A DNA stretch of 8,441 nucleotides from an uncultured Treponema sp. (GTDB lineage: Bacteria > Spirochaetota > Spirochaetia > Treponematales > Treponemataceae), in the NCBI GenBank assembly GCA_946611835.1, contig CAMOEE010000109.1:1-8441 (forward strand), written 5' to 3'. The notes below the pieces were generated by a model. The model saw only the letters and a list, made by a program, of their open reading frames with translations, was not told the DNA's origin and made no database searches. The translations under genes and the position numbers were made by a program. Positions 1 to 6,266 of the stretch are shown here, piece by piece (the stretch's first letter is position 1; the number at the start of each line of letters is the position of its first letter).

Positions 1-1
1 C

Positions 2-57
2 TTTCAACTTTCAGTTTTCAGTTTTCAGTTTTCCGCTTTCCCTTTTCTTTTTTCTTC
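2..57. repeat. Heptad simple repeat (TTTCNNN)x8
   Basis: Eight consecutive 7-base units all begin with TTTC in strict register at positions 2, 9, 16, 23, 30, 37, 44 and 51. Units two to four are identical (TTTCAGT). The first is TTTCAAC, and later units decay to TTTCCGC, TTTCCCT, TTTCTTT and TTTCTTC. The plus strand is almost purely pyrimidine. The block lies upstream of the 560-aa lipoprotein gene and may continue beyond the window's left edge. This is a short tandemly repeated repetitive sequence. A function is not evident, and slippage-driven expansion is the simplest origin. Confidence 0.8.
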
Positions 58-69
58 AATATGATAGTT

Positions 70-101
70 CAAATCCATGATTTGTGATAGATTTAATCTA
101 T
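70..101 (+). promoter_or_regulatory. Extended -10 promoter and dyads abutting the lipoprotein start
   Basis: TGATAGATT at 85-93 matches the extended -10 form TGnTAnnnT. Its hexamer (88-93) ends exactly six bases before the ATG at 100, so transcription would be expected to begin at the A of the start codon. No Shine-Dalgarno is visible between it and the ATG, and no convincing -35 is seen. Two perfect dyads overlap the region: CAAATC/GATTTG (70-75 and 79-84, 3-base centre) and ATAGATT/AATCTAT (87-93 and 95-101, 1-base centre). The second spans the -10 and the start codon. Either could be an operator. This is inferred from sequence only. Confidence 0.5.
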
Positions 102-1782
102 GATTAGTCAAAGTCTATTTCTGAAAAAAAAGTTTTTTCTTTTGCTTGTGAGTCTTTTTTCCTTCTTTTCCTGTGCAGGCAAATCACCTTTCGTCCTTGA
201 TATCCCTGATTTTATTTCTTCCGAGCTGGTCGAAAATTCTTCCGGCAGGGTCAAATATTTTTCTTTTACGGCCGAACAAAAAGGCGCCCTTGAAAATTTC
301 TTCGAGTCAAAGGGCGATGCAGCCCTTCTTGTTCGTTTTACGCCTGTCAAAATAAAAAATGACGATGACACTCTTTCATTCGGCTTCTTCTATGATTATT
401 CTTCGAGAAAAACCGAGATTCAGAGTCTTCCTGTTGTAACTGACAGGCTCCAGAAATACGGTTCTTCTTCTTTTGTCCTTGCTTTTTGTTTTTCAAGGGA
501 GAAAGGCATTCCCGAGGGCTTTTTCATAAAATCAGCCTCAAAGATTCGCATTGATTCCGCCCAGATTACAAGGGCCTTCGTCGGCCATGATTTTTCAGGT
601 GACATTCCGGTCTTTGCTTTTGCCCCGAACGGCGGGCTCAACAACGGAACTGACGATTTCAGGGGGGCTTCCCTTGCTTTCGACTCAATCAACACCAGGG
701 AAAGCCTCATGCCAACCATCACCCTCAAATTCAAGGAAGCTTCAGGTACACAGAAACTTGCTTTCGGGGGCGAAGTCCTTTATATCCGTCGCAGCGAAAA
801 GCCCGTCGAGATTCCTGCTGCCGCCCTCAAGTCTCCTTTTTCAGTGGTCACTTATCCTGACGAGGAGCAGTACCCTCAGTCTCTTCTTATGATGGCTTCG
901 GATCCCAGTCTTCTTACTTTTGTATCCGGCAAAAAGAATGTCCTCACTCCTATAAAAGTTGATCCCGGCCTCATTATGAAATGGCCACGGAATTCATGGC
1001 GTGGTAATGATTACGAACTTTTTGAGTGGGACCGCTTCCCGGGAATCCTGTTTTTTGATATCTCGACTTATGCCGTTCAGGATGATTTTTTCCGTCGCCT
1101 CGCTTTTTTTGTGGAGAAGGCCGGTTACAAGGGGCGGCTTCTGACAGATGCGGAATTAAAAGGAAAGCACGGCTACAATGCCCATGATTACAAGGCTGAC
1201 GATTTGGCGAGATTCTTTGAAAAGGCCCGTCTGGAGAATTTCCGTCTGAATGACAAGGAGCTTCTTTTGCGTGAAATCCTTGCCTATAACGGAATAATCA
1301 AAATTTCCTCTGGCGGAGAGGTCACGGCCGGAAGCGGGGCTGTCATCTCGATTTCCCAGGAATCGCAGGCCTATTTGCGCACGACCTTTATCGCTCACGA
1401 GGGCTGGCACGGCATTTACTTCATCGATGAGGAATTCCGCAACACCGTCGCTTCAATTTATTATACGATTGACCGGAGAACCCTCGCATATCTCCGCCGC
1501 TATTTTCAGGTCACACCCAGCCTCAATTATGATGTGAACGACGACTACCTGATGAAAAATGAATTCATGGCCTATCTTTTGCAGCGCCCCCTTTCGCAGA
1601 CCGCAAGCTACTATGTTGACATGGCAAAAAGGGAACATTCTCAGCAGCTTGCAAAAAACGAGGCGGACTACATCATTGAGACGGCAGGAAGCGGTTTTGA
1701 AAGCGCGGCCACACTGCTCGACGAATATGTAAGCGGCCGCTGGAACCTTAATGCCGGAAGGGTGTGGATGATTTCAAGGTAA
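100..1782 (+). CDS. Putative lipoprotein with HEGWH zinc-metalloprotease-like motif
   Basis: I do not recognise a named family for this 560-aa protein. Residues 1-25 are a lipoprotein signal: Lys at 9-11, a Leu/Phe-rich core, and a relaxed lipobox FFSC with Cys25 as the probable lipidated residue. A membrane-anchored protein outside the cytoplasm is therefore expected. The middle (about 50-330) shows no familiar motif and may be beta-rich. Near the C-terminus, HEGWH at 433-437 (bases 1396-1410) fits the zinc-binding HExxH signature within a hydrophobic context (TFIAHEGWHGIYF). Glu488, in NEFMAYLLQ about 50 residues later, is a plausible third ligand of gluzincin type. A zinc-dependent peptidase role is inferred, not shown. 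The start at 100 is chosen because the signal peptide begins there. No Shine-Dalgarno precedes it, but an extended -10 lies six bases upstream. The gene converges on the hydrolase gene, with five bases between the stop codons and no clear terminator. Confidence 0.85.
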   Translation: MISQSLFLKKKFFLLLVSLFSFFSCAGKSPFVLDIPDFISSELVENSSGRVKYFSFTAEQKGALENFFESKGDAALLVRFTPVKIKNDDDTLSFGFFYDYSSRKTEIQSLPVVTDRLQKYGSSSFVLAFCFSREKGIPEGFFIKSASKIRIDSAQITRAFVGHDFSGDIPVFAFAPNGGLNNGTDDFRGASLAFDSINTRESLMPTITLKFKEASGTQKLAFGGEVLYIRRSEKPVEIPAAALKSPFSVVTYPDEEQYPQSLLMMASDPSLLTFVSGKKNVLTPIKVDPGLIMKWPRNSWRGNDYELFEWDRFPGILFFDISTYAVQDDFFRRLAFFVEKAGYKGRLLTDAELKGKHGYNAHDYKADDLARFFEKARLENFRLNDKELLLREILAYNGIIKISSGGEVTAGSGAVISISQESQAYLRTTFIAHEGWHGIYFIDEEFRNTVASIYYTIDRRTLAYLRRYFQVTPSLNYDVNDDYLMKNEFMAYLLQRPLSQTASYYVDMAKREHSQQLAKNEADYIIETAGSGFESAATLLDEYVSGRWNLNAGRVWMISR

Positions 1783-1787
1783 AAGCT

Positions 1788-2360
1788 CTAAGCCTGGGGT
1801 GGGGTAGCCAAATCAAGGTTAAAGAGTTTTTCGGCTCCCACGCTTGTCATCGGACCGTGCCCCGGCATGATTATTGTGTCGTCAGGAAGTGAGAATAGCT
1901 TTGACTTGATACCGTTGGACAGGTATTTTTTTGTGAAGGCGCATGTGCTTGAGCCGATTCTTCCCGCGAAAATTACATCCCCTGTAAAGATTGCCCCGCC
2001 GATTTTGTAGACGATTGAATCGGCGCTGTGTCCAGGCAGAGAAAAGTATTCGATGTTCAGCCCTGCGATTGTTTTGACACCTTCGCCTTTCAGGACATTT
2101 TTATCCGTCGAAAGCTCATTGTCAGCCGCATAAACTGAAAAATCATAGATTTTTTTGAGGGTTTTAAGTCCCCTGTAGTGATTTTCGTGCTTATGGGTTA
2201 TAAAAACAGCCATCAAATCGTAGTTGCCTTCTTCAATCTGAGCGATGAGCTGGTTTGCAATTTTGCAAGGGTCAATTATGATTGCCTGTTTTGTCTCCTC
2301 GTTTACGACGAGATAGCAGTTCGTGAGTTTTTCAAAGTCAAGGTGAAGATAGATTTTCAT
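1788..2360 (-). CDS. Metallo-beta-lactamase-fold hydrolase, glyoxalase II-like
   Basis: This is a compact 190-aa cytoplasmic protein of the metallo-beta-lactamase superfamily, resembling the small YcbL/glyoxalase II-like thioester hydrolases. The metal-site motifs appear in order: THKHENH at 55-61, LPGH with His111, FTGD with Asp128, and MPGH with His168. The strand IIIDPCK (27-33) is the usual N-terminal strand of the fold. The oddity is the first motif. The canonical HxHxDH has Asp as the fifth residue, but here residue 60 is Asn (codon AAT), a single-base change from Asp. That Asp normally helps bind the second metal, so the site may be altered, mononuclear or weak. The start ATG overlaps the upstream stop codon as ATGA, and AAAGGA (2369-2374) sits eight bases before it, so coupled translation with the pentapeptide gene is likely. 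The substrate cannot be told from sequence. Confidence 0.88.
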   Translation of the reverse strand: MKIYLHLDFEKLTNCYLVVNEETKQAIIIDPCKIANQLIAQIEEGNYDLMAVFITHKHENHYRGLKTLKKIYDFSVYAADNELSTDKNVLKGEGVKTIAGLNIEYFSLPGHSADSIVYKIGGAIFTGDVIFAGRIGSSTCAFTKKYLSNGIKSKLFSLPDDTIIMPGHGPMTSVGAEKLFNLDLATPPQA

Positions 2361-3043
2361 AATCCAGGTCCTTTCTGTACGCCACGAGGAACATTAAGTT
2401 CTTCGAGACCCGTGAACAAGGCGCTTCCTCTTTTGTCGAAGATTGCGGCGTTGGTGTTCGACTGTCGGAAACTTACATTCTGCTGTGTGATTTCGTAGAA
2501 AACGGTTTCCTTGATGTTGCAGTTTCGGAAAGATGTGTTGATTAATTTGGCCCCGATGAAGTAGGAGCTGTACAAATCAGAATCGTCAAAAGAAGACTGA
2601 AATGATGAGATTCCGCAGAAGTTATTCTGGAGCATGTCGCTTCCGGTGAAGAGAACATGGCTGAATTTTGCGCCCGCATAAGATGAAAAGACTATGCGGC
2701 TTTCGAGAAAGTTGCAGTCAGTGAAGACAGAGAAAGAAAGATTGCTTATCCTGAACCTTACATCCTTTGCCTTTAGGCCTGAGAAGAGGCAGTGGGAGAG
2801 ATTGCAGCCGTAGAATTTTTTGTCGGTAAGGTCGATGTTCGTGAAAGTCAGCCCGCTTGCGTTAAGGCCGATAATCTTGTCATGGGAATTGATGTAATCG
2901 TAGATTTTCTGCTGAACGGCTTCCTTTTCGGAAGTGTGGGCATAACAGAAGTCTCCGTTTTCGATGAGATTGCCATTTGAGTCAAAATCTGAAATTGCAA
3001 AATGCGCACAACCGGGGTGCGAGCACTTTTTGTAAGTGAACAT
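2357..3043 (-). CDS. Pentapeptide-repeat protein with Cys/His N-terminal module
   Basis: This 228-aa protein has two parts. Residues 7-36 carry C7, H9, C12, H14, C33 and H36 in the pattern C-x-H-P-G-C-x-H followed by F-C-x-x-H, which looks like a small zinc-binding module, although I cannot name it. Residues about 62-190 have a five-residue rhythm with Phe or Leu at the centre and small or polar flanks (for example DLTDKKFYGCNLSHCLF), typical of pentapeptide repeats that fold as a right-handed quadrilateral beta-helix. No signal peptide or membrane segment is seen, so it is probably cytoplasmic. Such helices serve as protein-binding or DNA-mimic surfaces in known cases, but no role can be assigned here. 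The start is placed at the ATG 3041-3043, just before the Cys module. A longer in-frame extension to 3151 would overlap murI and encodes unrelated sequence. No Shine-Dalgarno is present; an extended -10 lies six bases upstream. It heads a two-gene operon with the hydrolase. Confidence 0.82.
   Translation of the reverse strand: MFTYKKCSHPGCAHFAISDFDSNGNLIENGDFCYAHTSEKEAVQQKIYDYINSHDKIIGLNASGLTFTNIDLTDKKFYGCNLSHCLFSGLKAKDVRFRISNLSFSVFTDCNFLESRIVFSSYAGAKFSHVLFTGSDMLQNNFCGISSFQSSFDDSDLYSSYFIGAKLINTSFRNCNIKETVFYEITQQNVSFRQSNTNAAIFDKRGSALFTGLEELNVPRGVQKGPGL
2369..2374 (-). promoter_or_regulatory. Ribosome binding site of the MBL-fold hydrolase
   Basis: On the minus strand AAAGGA lies eight bases before the hydrolase ATG, inside the end of the pentapeptide-repeat gene. 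Together with the ATGA stop/start overlap it supports the chosen start and translational coupling. Confidence 0.6.
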
Positions 3044-3085
3044 ATATATATTGTAACAAAAAAAATAAAAGATTAAAATAGAAGA
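3044..3085. promoter_or_regulatory. Interlocked divergent promoters between murI and the pentapeptide gene
   Basis: The whole intergenic region is 42 bases, AT-rich, and lies between two divergent ATGs. Rightward: TTGTAA (3051-3056), 17-base spacer, TAAAAT (3074-3079), then six bases to the murI ATG at 3086. Leftward, read on the minus strand: TTTTAA (3073-3078), 17-base spacer, TACAAT (3050-3055) in the extended form TGTTACAAT, then six bases to the ATG at 3043. Each -35 overlaps the other promoter's -10, so two polymerases could not bind together. Neither gene has a usable Shine-Dalgarno at proper spacing. AT-richness makes chance hexamer matches easy, so this is moderate evidence. Confidence 0.5.
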
Positions 3086-3901
3086 ATGAGCGTTGACTTT
3101 GCCTTTCTCGACAGCGGAACTGGCGGAATCCCTTACATGCTTTCTCTTCACGAAAAATTACCCGAGGCAACTTCTGTTTATCTTGGTGACACTCTTAACT
3201 TCCCCTATGGTGAAAAGTCTTCTCAAAAAGTCACTGAATGTGCTTCAAGCGCAATCCAAAAGATAATTGATTTGTGGTCCCCAAAAGCAATAGTCGTAGC
3301 CTGCAATACAATTTCTGTCACGGCCTTGGATTCCCTGCGCTCACGCTTTTCGGGACTCCCGATAATCGGCACTGTTCCGGCAATCAAACTGGCGGCTCAA
3401 GTCACAAAAAACAAAAGAATCGGTCTTCTTGCAACCACAGCGACCGTAAACCATCCTTATTGCCAGAATTTGATTCATGATTTTGCCAGCGACTGTCAGG
3501 TTATCATGCGGGCAGACCCAAAACTGATTGATTTCGTCGAAAAGAAATATTTCAACGCAAGTAACCAGGAGCGCATTCAGGCTGTGAGCGAGGCGGCGGA
3601 TTTTTTCAAATCAAATAATTGCGACACGGTGGTTTTAGGATGCACACACTTCACCCATATTGCCGAAGAAATGCGGCAGGCATGTGGCCCCGCAATCACA
3701 GTGGTGGACAGCCGGGACGGAGTTTCAAATCAGGCGATCCGTAAAATCCACTCAGACAGAAAAAACTCAGCGGCTGGCGGCTCTTCAAGTTCCAGCGTCA
3801 AAAACCTCACTTTTTTCGTCACAAAGGCGGATGAAAGGGAGATAAAAGAATACAAAAGACTCTGCGAGAATGTAAAAATTCCGTGGGGTGGTATTATATA
3901 A
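3086..3901 (+). CDS. murI: Glutamate racemase
   Basis: MurI interconverts L- and D-glutamate in the cytoplasm and so supplies D-Glu for peptidoglycan. The 271-aa length is normal for the family. Characteristic motifs are present: FLDSGTGG at 7-14 (Asp9 and Ser10 at the substrate site), GDTLNFPYGEKS at 34-45, VVACNTISVTALD with catalytic Cys73 at 70-82, and VLGCTHF with the second catalytic Cys186 and His188. Both catalytic cysteines are intact. A Ser-rich patch (GGSSSSS, 231-237) precedes the last strand-like segment and looks like a linker. The ATG at 3086 fits family alignments, with the first strand beginning at once. The only purine run (AGAAG) sits one base from the ATG, too close for a normal ribosome binding site, whereas a -10-like TAAAAT lies six bases upstream. 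The stop codon abuts the palindromic repeat, whose first base completes the TAA-AACC junction. Confidence 0.95.
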   Translation: MSVDFAFLDSGTGGIPYMLSLHEKLPEATSVYLGDTLNFPYGEKSSQKVTECASSAIQKIIDLWSPKAIVVACNTISVTALDSLRSRFSGLPIIGTVPAIKLAAQVTKNKRIGLLATTATVNHPYCQNLIHDFASDCQVIMRADPKLIDFVEKKYFNASNQERIQAVSEAADFFKSNNCDTVVLGCTHFTHIAEEMRQACGPAITVVDSRDGVSNQAIRKIHSDRKNSAAGGSSSSSVKNLTFFVTKADEREIKEYKRLCENVKIPWGGII

Positions 3902-3962
3902 ACCACAGATTACACAGATTATATACTTCAAAATCTGTGTTAATCTGTGACATCTGTGGTTT
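3900..3962. repeat. Palindromic CACAGAT repeat, copy 1 (upstream of malQ)
   Basis: The perfect outer arms are AAACCACAGAT (3900-3910) and ATCTGTGGTTT (3952-3962). The interior is built of the heptamer CACAGAT: forward copies at 3904-3910 and 3913-3919, and inverted copies (ATCTGTG) at 3933-3939, 3943-3949 and 3952-3958. Units are spaced 9-10 bases apart. The element fills the gap between murI and the malQ ribosome binding site and overlaps the last bases of the murI stop codon. As RNA it could fold into an imperfect hairpin, but no U-run follows, so it is not a clear terminator. A second copy lies after malQ. Confidence 0.9.
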
Positions 3963-3972
3963 AAAATAAAAT

Positions 3973-3979
3973 GGAGGAG
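3973..3979 (+). promoter_or_regulatory. Strong Shine-Dalgarno of malQ
   Basis: GGAGGAG lies five bases before the ATG at 3985 and fixes the malQ start. A -10-like TAAAAT at 3962-3967 begins at the repeat's last base, without a good -35, so malQ may have its own promoter or be read from murI. Confidence 0.8.
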
Positions 3980-3984
3980 TTTTT

Positions 3985-5610
3985 ATGAGAAAAGCTGGAA
4001 TTTTGTTCCATCCAACGAGTTTGCCGGGGTCTGCAGGTATCGGTTCGCTTGGAAAAGCGGCCTTTGACTTCGTGGATTTCCTGGAAAAGAGCGGAATCAA
4101 GGCATGGCAGGTTTTGCCTTTGGGGCCTACAGGATACGGAGACAGTCCTTATCAGTCATTCTCTACTTTTGCCCTTAATCCGCTGCTGATTGACCTTGAG
4201 GACCTGGTCGAGCGTGGCTGGGCAAGCGAAAAACTTGCCAAAAAGCCATCATATATCAGGAACAAAGGTCCTGTTGATTACGGTGCCGTCGTCTGGTGGA
4301 AATCTAACGCCCTCAAAGAAATCGCAAAATATTTTCTGGAGCTTATGACAAACCCGGATGCCGCTGGTGATGAATTTGACCCGAACACAAAAATGGAATT
4401 CTTCACTTTTTGCCGTGAAAACCAGTACTGGATTCGGGATTATGCCGCCTTTATGAGCATCAAATCTTTCTATGATGCAAAAGCCCAGAAAGAGAGGGAA
4501 GAAAAAAATGCCGAAGTGAACGGCAGCTGGAATGTCTACTGGCCGAAAAAACTTTCTAAGCACGATGACGCTGCCGTCGAAAAATGGATTAATGAGCACA
4601 CCGAAGACTTCCTTCAGACCGAAGTGATTCAGTTCTTTGCCGCAAAACAATGGCAGGCCCTGCACGAATACGCAAAATCAAAAAATATCGAGATTATCGG
4701 CGATGTCCCGATTTTTGTTGCGGCCGATTCAAGCGATGTCTGGGCCAACCAGAAATACTTCCAGATCGGAAAAGACGGAAACTTCACTTCAGTTGCTGGT
4801 GTTCCGCCTGATTATTTCTCTGCGACCGGCCAGCTCTGGGGAAATCCTCTCTATAACTGGAAAAACCTTAAAAAGGACGGCTACAGCTGGTGGATTCTCC
4901 GGGTAAAAAAAATGCTCTCCCTTGTTGACTATGTGCGGATTGACCATTTCAGGGGATTTGAAAGCTACTGGGCGATTCCTTTCGGAAGCCCCACTGCCCA
5001 GACCGGAAAGTGGGAAAAAGGACCTGGAATCGAGCTTTTTGACGCAATCAAAAATGAGCTCGGTCAGGTTCCTCTGATTGCAGAGGATTTGGGCATCATC
5101 ACTGATGAAGTAAAGGAGCTCCGAGACAAGGCTGGCTTCCCCGGCATGAAGGTTCTTCAGTTTGGTTTCGACAAGAATGAGTGGAAGAATGGAGCGCTAA
5201 AAAATGCCTTCCTCCCGCATAATTACGAGACGACAAACTGTGTCGTCTACACGGGCACCCATGACAATGACACGACTCAGGGCCTTCTTGAATCCCTCGA
5301 TGACGAGAGCCTTGTCTTGATTTCGGATTATGTCACTGGCGAGAAAAATACTGTCGAAAAGGCCAAAAAACTTGTCAAGAGCAAAAAACTCTGCAAGGAG
5401 TTTATAAAGCTGGCCCTGTCAAGCACGGCAGATACTGCAATCATTCCTCTTCAGGACATCTATGCCCTCAAAAGCGACACCAGAATGAACATGCCGAGCA
5501 CAAGCGGAGCAAATTGGGCATGGCGGGCAGAGCTGGCCATGATTAAGGGCGAAAAGGCCGATAAAACGGCCGCCAGTCTCAAAAATCTCTGCGTGCTTTA
5601 CGCAAGGTAA
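3985..5610 (+). CDS. malQ: 4-alpha-glucanotransferase (amylomaltase, GH77)
   Basis: MalQ transfers maltodextrin segments between alpha-1,4-glucans and releases glucose. It acts in the cytoplasm in maltose/glycogen metabolism. The 541-aa length matches the short amylomaltase type lacking the extra N-terminal domain of the enterobacterial enzyme. Family motifs: GILFHPTSLPG at 5-15, LPLGPTGYGDSPYQSFS at 44-60, GDVPIFVAADSSDVWAN at 239-255, VRIDHFRGFESYW at 317-329 with nucleophile Asp320, LIAEDLG with acid/base Glu367, and GTHDNDT with transition-state-stabilising Asp427. All three catalytic acids are intact. No other sugar gene is in the window, so malQ stands apart from any maltose operon here. 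It is bracketed by two copies of a palindromic repeat, which may mean it was inserted or can be exchanged as a unit, although base composition does not obviously differ from its neighbours. Confidence 0.97.
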   Translation: MRKAGILFHPTSLPGSAGIGSLGKAAFDFVDFLEKSGIKAWQVLPLGPTGYGDSPYQSFSTFALNPLLIDLEDLVERGWASEKLAKKPSYIRNKGPVDYGAVVWWKSNALKEIAKYFLELMTNPDAAGDEFDPNTKMEFFTFCRENQYWIRDYAAFMSIKSFYDAKAQKEREEKNAEVNGSWNVYWPKKLSKHDDAAVEKWINEHTEDFLQTEVIQFFAAKQWQALHEYAKSKNIEIIGDVPIFVAADSSDVWANQKYFQIGKDGNFTSVAGVPPDYFSATGQLWGNPLYNWKNLKKDGYSWWILRVKKMLSLVDYVRIDHFRGFESYWAIPFGSPTAQTGKWEKGPGIELFDAIKNELGQVPLIAEDLGIITDEVKELRDKAGFPGMKVLQFGFDKNEWKNGALKNAFLPHNYETTNCVVYTGTHDNDTTQGLLESLDDESLVLISDYVTGEKNTVEKAKKLVKSKKLCKEFIKLALSSTADTAIIPLQDIYALKSDTRMNMPSTSGANWAWRAELAMIKGEKADKTAASLKNLCVLYAR

Positions 5611-5614
5611 GGAG

Positions 5615-5681
5615 AAACCACAGATGGCACAGATTACACAGATTGTATTTTCATCTGTGGCATCTGTGTAATCTGTGGTTT
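5615..5681. repeat. Palindromic CACAGAT repeat, copy 2 (downstream of malQ)
   Basis: The outer arms are identical to those of copy 1: AAACCACAGAT (5615-5625) and ATCTGTGGTTT (5671-5681). This copy has three forward CACAGAT units (5619, 5628, 5637) and three inverted ATCTGTG units (5653, 5662, 5671), each at an exact 9-base period around a short AT-rich centre. It begins four bases after the malQ stop codon and ends six bases before the probable chrA1 ATG. The regular period in both arms makes it look like two head-to-head nonamer arrays rather than a simple hairpin. Confidence 0.92.
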
Positions 5682-5687
5682 AAAAAT

Positions 5688-6266
5688 ATGAAAGATAAAT
5701 TTAAAACTCTTTGGGAACTTTTCTCTGTTTTTTTTAAGGTGGGGCTTTGCACCTTTGGGGGCGGAATCGCCATGCTCCCGATTCTGGAGCGGGAACTTTC
5801 CGAAAAGCGGGGTTGGGTCAACAGTGAGGAGCTTTTGGATTACTTTGCCATAGGGCAGGCTACCCCTGGAATCATTGCGGTTAATGTGGCGACTTTCGTG
5901 GGCTACAAGAGGGCTAAATTTATCGGCGGCTGTATTGCAACTTTTGGCATGGTCCTTCCCTCAATCATCATCATCACTTTGATTGCGAAATTCATCTCAA
6001 ATTTCAGCGATATTGGCTGGGTAAAAAAAGCACTCGTCGGAATCAATGTTTCAGTGGCCGCCATCCTTACCTATGCAGTTTTCAATTTTTCTAAGAAGGC
6101 CGTAAAAAATATTTTCGGTTTTCTTCTTCTTATTCTTTCCTTCGTACTGATTTTTGTTTTCAAGGTCAGCACGGTCTATGTTATTTTCGGAAGCGCAATC
6201 CTTGGAGTGATTCAGGCCTCATGCCGGGGAGATTTTAAAAAGGACGGGGAGAAAAAAAATGACTGA
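5688..6266 (+). CDS. chrA: Chromate transporter family protein, first half of a split pair
   Basis: This is a short single-domain CHR protein, 192 aa from the ATG at 5688. CHR proteins are inner-membrane transporters. Characterised members export chromate, but short paired ones often lack a proven substrate. The conserved signature is present: FGGG at 23-26, then GQATPGIIAVNVATFVGYK at 56-74, followed by hydrophobic segments at about 76-105, 112-132 and 142-175. The tail is charged (KKDGEKKND). It overlaps its partner by eight bases (ATGACTGA), and the two would together form the two-domain unit, as in Bacillus-type split pairs. The start is uncertain: no Shine-Dalgarno is visible and the palindromic repeat ends six bases upstream. 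An in-frame TTG at 5643 would add 15 residues translated from the repeat itself, which is unlikely because family members begin near KTLWELFxVFFKVG. Confidence 0.88.
   Translation: MKDKFKTLWELFSVFFKVGLCTFGGGIAMLPILERELSEKRGWVNSEELLDYFAIGQATPGIIAVNVATFVGYKRAKFIGGCIATFGMVLPSIIIITLIAKFISNFSDIGWVKKALVGINVSVAAILTYAVFNFSKKAVKNIFGFLLLILSFVLIFVFKVSTVYVIFGSAILGVIQASCRGDFKKDGEKKND
6246..6251 (+). promoter_or_regulatory. Ribosome binding site of the second chromate transporter gene
   Basis: GGGGAG lies seven bases before the ATG at 6259, within the end of the first transporter gene. It fixes the second start and supports co-translation of the pair. Confidence 0.7.

Noticed and set aside
1783..1787. Bidirectional terminator between the convergent lipoprotein and hydrolase genes
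   Set aside because: Only five bases separate the stop codons, and I see no stable stem with a T-run on either side.
3044..3151. Upstream in-frame extension of the pentapeptide-repeat gene (36 extra residues)
   Set aside because: It would run antisense into murI and encodes a low-complexity stretch unlike the rest. The ATG at 3043 directly precedes the conserved-looking Cys/His module and has a promoter match.
3900..3962. Repeat copy 1 as an intrinsic terminator of murI
   Set aside because: The arms are AT-rich and imperfect inside, and no run of T follows the right arm (TTTAAAATAAAA).
3900..5681. The CACAGAT elements as a CRISPR array or transposon ends
   Set aside because: There are only two elements 1.6 kb apart, with no spacers between repeats. 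No transposase lies between them (only malQ), and no target-site duplication is evident.
5643..5687. TTG start giving chrA1 15 extra residues
   Set aside because: The extra residues are a translation of the palindromic repeat, with no ribosome binding site. CHR proteins normally begin close to the ATG at 5688.
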